The notes under the pieces are model-generated. The model was given only the letters and a program-made list of their open reading frames with translations. It did not search any database and was not told where the DNA came from. This document shows positions 35,235-43,254 of a stretch of DNA of 64,000 bases, in pieces (within the stretch, counting starts at the first letter, position 1; the number at the start of each line of letters is the position of its first letter). A program made the translations under genes and the position numbers. Origin of the DNA: Brucella anthropi_A (GTDB lineage: Bacteria > Pseudomonadota > Alphaproteobacteria > Rhizobiales > Rhizobiaceae); assembly GCF_046630315.1 (NCBI RefSeq), contig NZ_LQBD01000001.1:186001-250000 (forward strand), read 5' to 3'.

Positions 35235-36203
35235 TCAGCAATCGCCACCTTTCAGGAGATCGGTCGGCGCGCAGTCGAACAGTTCCTTGAAGCTGCGGTT
35301 GAAATAGGAAATGTCGTTGAAGCCTGCCGAATAGGCGACTTCGGCGATGGTGCTGCCCGACTTCTGCTCCTTCAACTGCTCGATCTTTTCCTTCGCCAGC
35401 CGCAACCGCTTGTCGCGGATGACCATGGTGCAGGTAACGCCCATGCCTTGAAAGTCCTGTTGCAATGTGCGGATGGAAATGCCGAGCCGGGTTGCGAGCC
35501 AACGTGCGGAAAGCTCGGTTTCCGTCAGGTGCCGGTCGATCAGAAGGTCGACGATTTGCAGGCGTTTGCTTGCGCTGTCATGGAGGCTGTGCAGCGGGGC
35601 GCTCTCGCCGGTTGAATGAAAGGCCTGGCGCGTGGCGTTGAACATGAGCTGGCGCAGATGCGGCGAAGCGGAATCCGATTCCGTCGTCGCCATGATTTTC
35701 GCGATGAGCGCATGGAGCATATGCGCCATCGGATCGTGTGCGGAAAGCTTGCGGGCAATATCGAAGTGCATGCGGCTGTCGGAATACATCAATTGCCGCG
35801 GCAGATGCAGCGACAGATGATTGGAAAAGCGCCCGCCGAAATAAAAGGTTGTTGGCCGCGTGGAATCGACGAGGATGCATTCGCCGACATCAAGAATATT
35901 CTGGCGGTCGCCATGCTCCAGGCCGCAGCTTCCCTCAAGCTGCACGATGAGGAAAAGATGTTCCTGCGCATCGCGGCGAACATCATCCCATCCCCGGCTC
36001 ACACAATCGAGATCGTTTGAAACATGGGCGAATTCCATGCCGCAGACGTCGATGCGCCGGGCGGCGCCCGTCACCGCATCGCCTTTTTCCACAGTCTGCG
36101 GATTGAAATTGCCGCACACGGAGCGAAGATCGCTGGACCACTGATCGTAGGGGATGGCTTTCCACGCATCCGGTACGAGGTTGCTATAGTGAACGAGTTC
36201 CAA
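35235..36203 (-). CDS. AraC-family transcriptional regulator with N-terminal cupin-like sensor
   Basis: The protein (322 residues from the TTG start) ends in an AraC double helix-turn-helix: SARWLATRLGISIRTLQQDF and AEVAYSAGFNDISYFNRSF. The N-terminal half includes GECILVDSTRPTTFYFGG, as in the AraC_binding_2 group. The TTG has GGGAGG five bases upstream; an ATG 36 bases earlier lacks a ribosome site. Longer starts would run into the promoter. It stands at the head of the minus-strand operon and is a likely regulator of it. Confidence 0.85.
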   Translation of the reverse strand: MELVHYSNLVPDAWKAIPYDQWSSDLRSVCGNFNPQTVEKGDAVTGAARRIDVCGMEFAHVSNDLDCVSRGWDDVRRDAQEHLFLIVQLEGSCGLEHGDRQNILDVGECILVDSTRPTTFYFGGRFSNHLSLHLPRQLMYSDSRMHFDIARKLSAHDPMAHMLHALIAKIMATTESDSASPHLRQLMFNATRQAFHSTGESAPLHSLHDSASKRLQIVDLLIDRHLTETELSARWLATRLGISIRTLQQDFQGMGVTCTMVIRDKRLRLAKEKIEQLKEQKSGSTIAEVAYSAGFNDISYFNRSFKELFDCAPTDLLKGGDC

Positions 36204-36261
36204 CTTTGCCTCCCAACAGAGCCGGTGGTTTCGCGGCATGAAATGCCGGAAACAAGGGGAA

Positions 36262-36307
36262 AATATGCCTCCGGCACGGCGCGGAGTCAATATAATTCAC
36301 CTGTTAA
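36262..36307 (-). promoter_or_regulatory. AraC promoter with shared TTAAC..G..AA site (site C)
   Basis: On the minus strand TTGACT (36290-36285), a 17-base spacer and CATATT (36267-36262) form a good promoter. TTAACAGGTGAA (36307-36296) lies exactly 5 bp above the -35, as at sites A and B. Confidence 0.65.
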
Positions 36308-36508
36308 TTAATTTGAGCCGCATGCGTGAAGCAGAGTTTTGAGCCAGCCTGTTTCGATAGATTTTCCCCTGCCGGAAGAGTGAATGACAGTAAAGCGCCC
36401 ATTTTAGGCAGTCTCTATGCGGACAAGATGATAAATCAGGGCTATTTTGAATTTGCCTTCCACCCCCCACAGAAGGCAGGCGCGGACCTCCTCCCGCGTC
36501 ACCCCCTT

Positions 36509-36548
36509 GGGCCAGGCTGCATTGTAGTGGCTAATCGCAGCCTGGCCC
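36509..36548. other. Gap 36310-36740: strong hairpin
   Basis: GGGCCAGGCTGC and GCAGCCTGGCCC form a perfect 12-bp stem with a 16-base loop in a 430-base gap that has no convincing protein gene. There is no T-run, so its role is unclear. The rest of the gap upstream of it (36316-36500) shows nothing that I recognise. Confidence 0.5.
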
Positions 36549-36583
36549 TATTGCTACAGTTGCATTCTTCGTGAGGTTGAACC

Positions 36584-36664
36584 TGACGCAATTGCGACTG
36601 TGGTTCTATAATGCTCTCCATTAATGTTCCCGTGATCAAACTGGCCGCTTCGGCGGCCTTTTTT
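36584..36664 (+). ncRNA. Candidate short RNA or leader with terminator
   Basis: A promoter-like pair (CTGACG or TGACGC, 17-18 base spacer, perfect TATAAT at 36607-36612) is followed 30 bases later by a textbook terminator, GGCCGC-TTCG-GCGGCC-TTTTTT (36643-36664). The transcript would be only about 46 bases. It is either a tiny RNA or an attenuator in front of the small unknown gene starting at 36745. Confidence 0.5.
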
Positions 36665-36744
36665 GCGGCGTGAATATTTGTGCAAACGGCTTTGCAAATC
36701 AGCTGAACTGATGTTCTTGAAGGCGCGAAAGCTGGAGCATGAAA

Positions 36745-37050
36745 ATGAAATACACAAAGCCGGACATTATCCTCCAAAGCGTTACCAGACGTGAGGAACA
36801 GAATGCCTGGGAGATAGGGATGCGGGTGATTTTCCGAAATATCGGCTCGCATATTCTGGTCCTGTCGATCCCCATGGAAAAGACCCTTGAGGATGGCACG
36901 CAGCAGGCGCTCACAATGTCGCAAGCCGCCGACGAGGCGCAAAGGATCGTCATCACCGATCTTCTGGCCACCGCTGCGCTGAATGCAGACTGGCTGGACG
37001 AAAATCTGCGGGAAACGATCTATAATGCCTTCCCGCAGGCAAGGCCCTGA
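36745..37050 (+). CDS. Small protein of unknown function
   Basis: This 101-residue protein is not recognised. It is mixed in charge, without signal peptide or membrane helix. It reads as an alpha/beta domain: strands DIILQSVTRR, WEIGMRVIFRN and ILVLSIPMEK, then helices QALTMSQAADEAQRIVITDL and DWLDENLRETIYNAF. GGAG lies seven bases before the chosen ATG; another ATG is six bases upstream. The terminator just ahead suggests its own regulated transcription. Confidence 0.6.
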   Translation: MKYTKPDIILQSVTRREEQNAWEIGMRVIFRNIGSHILVLSIPMEKTLEDGTQQALTMSQAADEAQRIVITDLLATAALNADWLDENLRETIYNAFPQARP

Positions 37051-37256
37051 TGCCGTTCGATAGGGTGGTTCCTGTTGCGACAGAAAAGCCGGGACCACTT
37101 CAACTCTTCGTTTTGTCTTATTGCTCCGCGCAGGCGTTTCACGCCTTTGGCTCCAAAATGCTTTTTGCGATTGGCTGAACATCCGCGCCGCGCAACCCTT
37201 TGAAGAGTGGCATTTCGGTGCATATTCCAGAAAAGGTTTCAAGAATGAGACTTGCA

Positions 37257-37288
37257 ACATAAAACATCATGATTATGATGTTTTATGT
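37257..37288 (+). promoter_or_regulatory. Perfect 14+14 bp inverted repeat, TetR operator candidate
   Basis: ACATAAAACATCAT and ATGATGTTTTATGT are exact reverse complements around a 4-base spacer (GATT), ending 17 bases before the TetR start codon. Size and place fit an autoregulatory operator. Confidence 0.75.
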
Positions 37289-37305
37289 GATAGCGAGATA
37301 CGGAC

Positions 37306-37965
37306 ATGGCTGAAAATCAGATGCGCACACGCCGCCGCACGCAACAGGAAAGGCGGGAGGAGACCCGCAAGGCCTTGCTGGAAGGCATGATGGCGGCGCT
37401 GATCGAGCTTGGCTATGCGCGCACGACCACCCATGAGATCATCCGTAGGGCAGGCCTGACTTCAGGGGCGCTGCAACACCATTTCGCGTCGCGGGGAGAG
37501 CTGCTTCTTGCGCTTGCGGATTATCAGTTCGATGCGGTTTGCGAACAGCTTGAAGCCTTTGCGAATGACGAAAATTCCAGGGTGGACTGGCGAAGCTTTA
37601 TCGATCTGTTGCGCGATATCTATTCGAGCCCCCGTTATATGGCGATCTGGGAAATCGTGATGGGGACGCGTGCAGACACGCATCTGCATGGCTTGATCCT
37701 GCAACACCGAATCCAGTCGCAGGCCAAGCTCGATGAACTCTGGACCACGGTTTTCGAAGCGCGCATTCCCGACCGGCAAAAGCGCACCGATCTCATGCAT
37801 CTGACGCTTTCCACCCTGCGCGGCTACGTCTTCTACAACGTCATCGCACCGGACCAGGCTTTTCTGGAGCGTCAGAGACAAATGCTGTTTTCCATGCTGG
37901 AGGCGGAAATGGACCGGCCCGGCAAACACACGGAACATCCGATGATTGACCGGGCTAGCCCCTAG
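37306..37965 (+). CDS. TetR-family transcriptional regulator
   Basis: The 219-residue protein has a TetR N-terminal helix-turn-helix (TTHEIIRRAGLTSGALQHHF, about residues 44-65) after a basic tail (RTRRRTQQERREETRKAL). The C-terminal ligand domain is helical and not further recognised. The operator before the gene suggests self-repression. Targets may include the secreted-protein genes that follow in the same direction. Confidence 0.9.
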   Translation: MAENQMRTRRRTQQERREETRKALLEGMMAALIELGYARTTTHEIIRRAGLTSGALQHHFASRGELLLALADYQFDAVCEQLEAFANDENSRVDWRSFIDLLRDIYSSPRYMAIWEIVMGTRADTHLHGLILQHRIQSQAKLDELWTTVFEARIPDRQKRTDLMHLTLSTLRGYVFYNVIAPDQAFLERQRQMLFSMLEAEMDRPGKHTEHPMIDRASP

Positions 37966-38002
37966 GCTGCCCGCCAGAATTCGCTCGTGAAGGGGACTGA
38001 AC

Positions 38003-38494
38003 ATGCATTCCTATGGTTTGAAAGCGATTGCCCTTGGCCTCTTCCTTGTCGCAGGCGGAATTGCCGGGCCGGGCACGGCGCATGCACAGGCTTCCAATAG
38101 CACTGTTGCTCCGCTCGCAACCGGGATGACCAATACGGGTTCGGCGGAGGCACAAGTGACCGAGGCCATCCGCAGGGGCGACATTCTCACGATCAAGATC
38201 CGGTTTGCTCCGGTCGTTCCGGGCAAGATGGAATCCATCTACAGCCAGATCACGAAGGATGATTACGAAAACGATTTTTATGTGCTTGCTGGGGACAAGA
38301 AGTATCTGCTTCTGACGGATAGCCAGGACAAGCCGTTGACCAATCCGCAATTGTCCATCCGCAACAGCGAAAACTCGCCCGTTTCCGGAACATGGTATGG
38401 CCGGTTTCCTGCGCCGCCAAAGGATATCGGCGAAGTTTCGCTTACCATCCGCGGTGTCGAAACCATCGATGCCATCCCGATTTCCGATAAATAG
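38003..38494 (+). CDS. Secreted protein of unknown function
   Basis: The 163-residue protein has a clear signal peptide (AIALGLFLVAGGIAG, cut near AHA-QA). The mature part is beta-rich: GDILTIKIRFAPVV, DFYVLAGDKKYLLL and EVSLTIRGVETIDAIPI. It is not recognised as a known family. The stop is two bases before the OmpA-like gene, so the two are probably cotranscribed and may act together in the periplasm. Confidence 0.7.
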   Translation: MHSYGLKAIALGLFLVAGGIAGPGTAHAQASNSTVAPLATGMTNTGSAEAQVTEAIRRGDILTIKIRFAPVVPGKMESIYSQITKDDYENDFYVLAGDKKYLLLTDSQDKPLTNPQLSIRNSENSPVSGTWYGRFPAPPKDIGEVSLTIRGVETIDAIPISDK

Positions 38495-38496
38495 CC

Positions 38497-39090
38497 ATGA
38501 GGGGTCTGGCAGGAATAGCGGCTCTTGTGCTGTTGGCTTCGGCGGGTTGTGCATATGCGCAAGCCGGGGATTACAAGCGGGACATTCGTGCGCTGAAGGC
38601 GACGGTGTTGTCGCTCAAGGGGCTTCATCCCGGCCTGGAATCGTCGGCCTCCTCGCTTCGTGGCCGGATCGATGACCTCGCGGCCAGAAACAGCGGCCTT
38701 ACCGTTCGGCAGGACGCGGGGAGCGTCCGGGTTTCGATGACCGGCGATGTGCTGTTCGATTTCGACAAGGCGGCCATAAAACCGGCAGCGGAGCCAGTGC
38801 TGAATGAAATCGCGCGCCTGGTCACGTCGCTGGGTCCTGATAGGACGATTATCGAGGGGCACACCGATTCCAAGGGGTCGGCGGCCTATAATCGGGCGCT
38901 TTCGCTGCGCCGCGCAAAGGCTGTTGCGCTCTGGCTGGAAGCGCATGGTGTCGACCGGGAAAAGCTTTCCGCCATCGGCCTTGGAAGCACCCGCCCGGTT
39001 GCGCCCAACAACAAGGCGGATGGGCAGGACAACCCGGAAGGCCGGGCGCAGAACCGGCGCGTGGAATTTGTGCTGCCCAAGGGGAAATAG
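38497..39090 (+). CDS. OmpA-family peptidoglycan-binding outer membrane/periplasmic protein
   Basis: The 197-residue protein has a signal peptide (IAALVLLASAGCAYA) and an OmpA C-terminal domain from about residue 80: VLFDFDKAAIKP, IIEGHTDSKGSAAYN with the peptidoglycan-binding acid, and RAQNRRVEFVL. The N-terminal region is short with a probable coiled segment (ALKATVLSLKGLHPGL). The lipobox-like ASAGC is imperfect, so lipoprotein status is doubtful. Confidence 0.88.
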   Translation: MRGLAGIAALVLLASAGCAYAQAGDYKRDIRALKATVLSLKGLHPGLESSASSLRGRIDDLAARNSGLTVRQDAGSVRVSMTGDVLFDFDKAAIKPAAEPVLNEIARLVTSLGPDRTIIEGHTDSKGSAAYNRALSLRRAKAVALWLEAHGVDREKLSAIGLGSTRPVAPNNKADGQDNPEGRAQNRRVEFVLPKGK

Positions 39091-39203
39091 GCGGCTTGCC
39101 CTGCCTGTCGGCTCCAGCAATCCGCGTCAGCAGAAGCGGTCCTGCGCAAGAAAATCCGGGTCATGGCCGCCGATCCTATTTCCCTTCGATGCAGAAGGAT
39201 AGC

Positions 39204-39225
39204 CCTCCCGCGTGAATGCGGGAGG
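39204..39225. terminator. Hairpin between convergent genes
   Basis: CCTCCCGC and GCGGGAGG form a perfect 8-bp stem with loop GTGAAT between the ends of the OmpA-like and permease genes. There is no T-run on either side, so it is a probable but weak bidirectional terminator. Confidence 0.55.
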
Positions 39226-39234
39226 AAAGATGCG

Positions 39235-40614
39235 TCAGCTGTCCTTGGTAAAGGTATTGTCTGCTTCACCACGGAAGAAGTCGCGGCCATATATCAGGAG
39301 ACACAGGACAACACCGGTCGCAAAGGCCCAGGCAGCGCCGCGGGTGGCAAGAACCGCGCCGACCACGCCCGCAATGCCGAGATCGCGCTGGGAACGGGCT
39401 TCGAGAATGCCGACACGGACTGAAACATAGCCCTGAATGAGCAAGGTAAGGGCGAGTGCGACGCCGAGGATCGGCTGTACCAGGGTGACGATCGGCATCA
39501 GGAACAGGCCGGTATTGGTGCCCCAGCGAAATGAGCCTGCACCGCCAAAGATCGAATGCATCGCCTTTTTTCCTTGAGAAAAACGCTCGGTGATGACGAC
39601 GTGCATGGCAGACCAGAGCGGCCCGCACATGCACACATCCGGCCCCAGAACGCTCATTGCGGCATTGCGTCCGCCAAAGATGAGATGCGCCCGGTCTGGA
39701 TTGTAGTCCACCTTCTCATCAGGACGCGCCTCGTCGGCTTCCTTCAGGATGGCGCGGCTTTGCAGAACGTCGCCGAACACGACGATATAGGCTGCAAGCA
39801 TTGTCGGGATTGCGCTGAGGAACATCGAAAGAGGTGGCAAGCCAAGGCCGAAAACCGTGTATTCGCGCCAAAGCGTGGTGAAATCCGGACTTGTGATCGA
39901 CCACTCAAGCTTCGGCCACTGCGCTTCGCCGAAAAGGGGAGCGATGATGACCGCGAGCAGGATAATCGGAAACACGCCAAGCTTTCCGACGATGGCAAGG
40001 ACAGGATTGCTGTTCTTGATACGTGCAAAATGGCGGGAAAAGATGACGTAGAAGCCGAGGCCGACGGCGATGGTGATCGTAAACGGGAAAGTGTCGAAAC
40101 GTCCGCCCAGCTGGAAAACCGATATGACGGCGGCAAATCCCGCACCGACAATGATGCCCGCCTTGATGGCGGCGGGAATAAGCTGCACCACCCGATGGGC
40201 CATGCCCGTCGCGCCTATCAGGATGGAGAATATGCCGAGCATCATCTGGAATGCGACCAGAGCGTGGACACGTTCCGGTCCTTCGGGAAAAGTGGCGCAA
40301 TAGGCCATGAGGAGCGGAATGGCAGGCGTGATCCAGCCCGGAACGACGGGATCGCCCAGAAGATGGTGCGTCAGGTAAAAGAGCCCGTTCAGCACGACGA
40401 CGGCGAGGGCCACCTCGAAAGGCATCCCAAGGAGTTCTGTCATAAGCGGGATGGCGGACAGGTCCACCGCGCACATCAGCAAGCCTTGAAAATAATCAGG
40501 CCACTCGAACTTGTAATGGACGAAAGGCAGGCGGATTTTGAACGGTCCGGCAGGCCAATAGGGCTGCTCCTGACCGTCGATACGTTCAGTGCTCAATTTA
40601 TTCTCCACAGACAC
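39235..40614 (-). CDS. NCS2-type (xanthine/uracil family-like) permease
   Basis: The protein (459 residues from GTG) has about 12-13 hydrophobic helices. QGLLMCAVDLSAIPLMTELLG and PGWITPAIPLLMAY match a branch of NCS2-like transporters often annotated as putative xanthine/uracil/vitamin C permeases. The GTG has no ribosome site; a TTG 18 bases downstream has GGAG in front and may be the real start. A gene for an iron-type alcohol dehydrogenase lies upstream on the same strand. The substrate is unknown. Confidence 0.75.
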   Translation of the reverse strand: MSVENKLSTERIDGQEQPYWPAGPFKIRLPFVHYKFEWPDYFQGLLMCAVDLSAIPLMTELLGMPFEVALAVVVLNGLFYLTHHLLGDPVVPGWITPAIPLLMAYCATFPEGPERVHALVAFQMMLGIFSILIGATGMAHRVVQLIPAAIKAGIIVGAGFAAVISVFQLGGRFDTFPFTITIAVGLGFYVIFSRHFARIKNSNPVLAIVGKLGVFPIILLAVIIAPLFGEAQWPKLEWSITSPDFTTLWREYTVFGLGLPPLSMFLSAIPTMLAAYIVVFGDVLQSRAILKEADEARPDEKVDYNPDRAHLIFGGRNAAMSVLGPDVCMCGPLWSAMHVVITERFSQGKKAMHSIFGGAGSFRWGTNTGLFLMPIVTLVQPILGVALALTLLIQGYVSVRVGILEARSQRDLGIAGVVGAVLATRGAAWAFATGVVLCLLIYGRDFFRGEADNTFTKDS

Positions 40615-40687
40615 GGAACCAAGCTGCGGAGAAGCGGTAGTCAGCGCGCTTCTCCGGCGTTCGGTCGTCAGATTTTGTTATGTTTGG

Positions 40688-41854
40688 TCAGAAAGCTTCG
40701 CGGTAGAGCGCCAGGGCGTCGGCCTCGGTCACGTCGACCGGATTATTGCCCAGAAGCCGGGTTTGCAGCATCGCGTCGCGCGCCAGCATTTCGAGGCTGT
40801 CTTCCGTCACGCCGACATTACGCAGGCGGCGCGGGGCGCCGGACTTGTCCATCAGCTCTTCCATATAGGTGACGAAGGCCGCCGAGCGCTCTTCCATCGT
40901 GCCTTCCACTCGTCCTAGAAGGAGATCGGCAAGTTCTGCATAAAGCTTGGCCGCGCCCGCCATATTGTAGCGCAACACTGGCCCCAGCATCAGCGCATTG
41001 GAAAGCCCGTGCGGCACATGGTAATGACCGCCAAGTGGGTAAGCCAGCGCGTGAACGGCGCCGACAGGCGAATTGGAAAAAGCCTGACCGGCATAATTGG
41101 CGCCGAGCAGCATGGCCTCGCGGGCATGACGGTCATTGCCGTTTTCACAGGCCGCGACCAGATTCGCCGAAAGAAGCGTCAGCGCCTCCCGGGCGAAAGC
41201 GTCGGACAGCGGGTTCTTCTTGATGCGGCTCGTATAGGCCTCGATCGCATGGACCATGGCGTCGATGCCGGTTGCAGCCGTATGCAGGGCAGGCAGGCCG
41301 CAGGTCAGTTCGGCATCCAGAATAACGAAGTCGGCGTAAAGCTGACGCGCGACCACGCCCATCTTCGTGGTCTCACCAGTCGTCAGAATGGTGATGTTCG
41401 TGACTTCCGATCCGGTTCCGGCTGTTGTCGGAATCTGGATCAGTGGAAGGCGGCTGCCCTGCACCTTGCCGATGCCATATAGTTCGGAGAGCTCCTGTTC
41501 CGAGACGAGCAGCACGGCTGCGAGCTTGGCAATATCCATGGAGGAGCCGCCGCCAAGGCCCAGCACGATATCGCAGTCTGCGGCCTTTGCCTGTTCGACG
41601 CAGGCAAACAGCACGGATTCCGGCGGATCGGCTACCACATCATCGAAAATGCTGATACCGAAACCGGCTTTTTCCAGCGAGGCCAGCGCATGGTCCAGGA
41701 CACCGGCCTTGTGCAGTCCCTTGTCCGTCACGATCAGAATCCTGCGTTCGGAAAACCGTTCGCCGAGGATTTCGCCAAGACGCTTCGCAGCGCTCCATTC
41801 GACGAGCATCGAGCCGACGGTATCGAATGAAAATGGCTTGATCTCAGTTGTCAT
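40688..41854 (-). CDS. Iron-containing alcohol dehydrogenase
   Basis: The 388-residue protein is of the group III (Fe-ADH) family: GLGGGSSMDIAKLAAV near residue 95, then the metal region DAELTCGLP, HTAATGIDAMVHAIEAY and GAVHALAYPLGGHYHVPHG with the metal histidines. It reduces or oxidises a small alcohol with NAD(P). AAGGGTGGA precedes twin ATG codons. It is likely cotranscribed with the NCS2-type permease gene 73 bases downstream. Confidence 0.9.
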   Translation of the reverse strand: MTTEIKPFSFDTVGSMLVEWSAAKRLGEILGERFSERRILIVTDKGLHKAGVLDHALASLEKAGFGISIFDDVVADPPESVLFACVEQAKAADCDIVLGLGGGSSMDIAKLAAVLLVSEQELSELYGIGKVQGSRLPLIQIPTTAGTGSEVTNITILTTGETTKMGVVARQLYADFVILDAELTCGLPALHTAATGIDAMVHAIEAYTSRIKKNPLSDAFAREALTLLSANLVAACENGNDRHAREAMLLGANYAGQAFSNSPVGAVHALAYPLGGHYHVPHGLSNALMLGPVLRYNMAGAAKLYAELADLLLGRVEGTMEERSAAFVTYMEELMDKSGAPRRLRNVGVTEDSLEMLARDAMLQTRLLGNNPVDVTEADALALYREAF

Positions 41855-42003
41855 CATTCCACCCTTATCACTTTCACCAGCGCCGAGGTCTCTCATTTCC
41901 TCACCGGCACACAACGCTGGGCTTTCTTCGCAAGCGCTTCTGTCTTGGGAAGGAGGCGCCTGTGCAATTCTCCGATGCAGCCGATGCACCGGCAGTTCCG
42001 AAA

Positions 42004-42056
42004 GGAAGGTCTTGAGATAAACCTTCCGTTTGTTCGATATACTGAACAATGTTCAG
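42004..42056 (-). promoter_or_regulatory. Gap 41858-42362: inverted repeats upstream of the alcohol dehydrogenase gene
   Basis: The 505-base divergent gap has two signals. GGAAGGT / ACCTTCC (42004-42027) is a hairpin that would lie in a leader. Beside it is a cluster of half-sites, TGTTC-N8-GAACA (42031-42048), overlapping CTGAAC-AAT-GTTCAG (42042-42056), which looks like a repressor operator. The remainder shows no gene. Confidence 0.5.
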
Positions 42057-42362
42057 AACTGAATGACCGATACAGGATATGAAACCGGACTGTCAATTTC
42101 TCCCTTTGGCTAAGTCACGGAAATTGGCCCTGAAGATTTAGTGGATGCAACGAACCAAGAGATAAGTAATTGAAAATCCTTATCTGTTGGCAGGATATAC
42201 GACTTTATGAGGGTTTACGCATTATTCTGACGGGAAACACCTGCCGCAACAAGGGCGAGCCTCCATCGCATTGCATGGTGCGAAGGGCCGAAGCGACTGG
42301 ACGCACGGATTGCCTTGCCTGTACCCTGCCTGACGTTTAACCGAAAGGCGGGAGGGACTGGC

Positions 42363-43193
42363 ATGGATGTCACGATCATAACAGGAGCATCGGAAGGTAT
42401 CGGTGCGGAAACTGCGCGGCAGATTGCCCGGCGCGACCGATCTGGTGCGGCGCTTGTCCTCGCCGCGCGCAACGTGGAAAAGCTGGAAAGTCTGGCGACC
42501 GAATTGCGACAGCTGGGCAGTTCGGTTCTTGTGGTGCCAACGGATGTGAAAGATCGCGCGGCCTGCATCGCCCTGATTGACCGGGCGGTGTCTGCTTTCG
42601 GACGCATCGATACGCTGATCGTGAATGCCGGCATGTCGGCCCACGCCAATTTTGCCGAAATCAAGCCGGACGATCTCAACTGGATGCATGATCTGATGGA
42701 ATTGAACTACTGGGGAAGCGTCTGGCCCATTCATGCGGCACTTCCTCATCTTGCCGCGAGCCGGGGACGGATCGTGGCGGTCTCCTCTGTCGCCGGCTTG
42801 ATCGGCGTGCCGGGCCGCACGGCTTATAGCGGAACGAAGTTCGCGCTATCTGGCTTCTGCGAGGCGCTTCGTCCAGAGCTCGAACCAAGCGGCATATCGG
42901 TTACGATCGTCTATCCGGGCGTCGTCAAAACCGACATTCGCAAGGTGGGCTATGGCGCAAGCGGTAGCGCTCTGGGAATGAGCGGCGTGCGTGAAGATGA
43001 CATGATGCCGGTCGAGGAAGCCGTGCGGCTCATGCTGGAAGCCGTGCAGGCCCGCAGGCGTGAAGTGTTGATGACGCGCCAGATGCGATTGGGACGGTGG
43101 TTGAAGCTTGTTGCCCCAACGCTGGTGGACCGCATGGCGCTCAAGGCCGTCAAGCCGGAATTCAGGCCGAAGCCGATCAAACCCGCCGAATAA
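42363..43193 (+). CDS. SDR-family oxidoreductase
   Basis: The 276-residue protein is a classical SDR: IITGASEGIGAETA, NAG in LIVNAGMSA, Ser in VAVSSVAGLIG and YSGTKFALSG with the catalytic Tyr and Lys. The C-terminus is longer and basic (MTRQMRLGRWLKLVAP), as in membrane-associated SDR members. The ATG with GGGAGGGA upstream was chosen over an earlier in-frame ATG. The neighbours do not indicate the substrate. Confidence 0.87.
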   Translation: MDVTIITGASEGIGAETARQIARRDRSGAALVLAARNVEKLESLATELRQLGSSVLVVPTDVKDRAACIALIDRAVSAFGRIDTLIVNAGMSAHANFAEIKPDDLNWMHDLMELNYWGSVWPIHAALPHLAASRGRIVAVSSVAGLIGVPGRTAYSGTKFALSGFCEALRPELEPSGISVTIVYPGVVKTDIRKVGYGASGSALGMSGVREDDMMPVEEAVRLMLEAVQARRREVLMTRQMRLGRWLKLVAPTLVDRMALKAVKPEFRPKPIKPAE

Positions 43194-43254
43194 CAGCTAT
43201 TCCCCATCATGGGCTGACGTTGACGTTGCCGTCTCGTTTTGCGACACATAGGGA

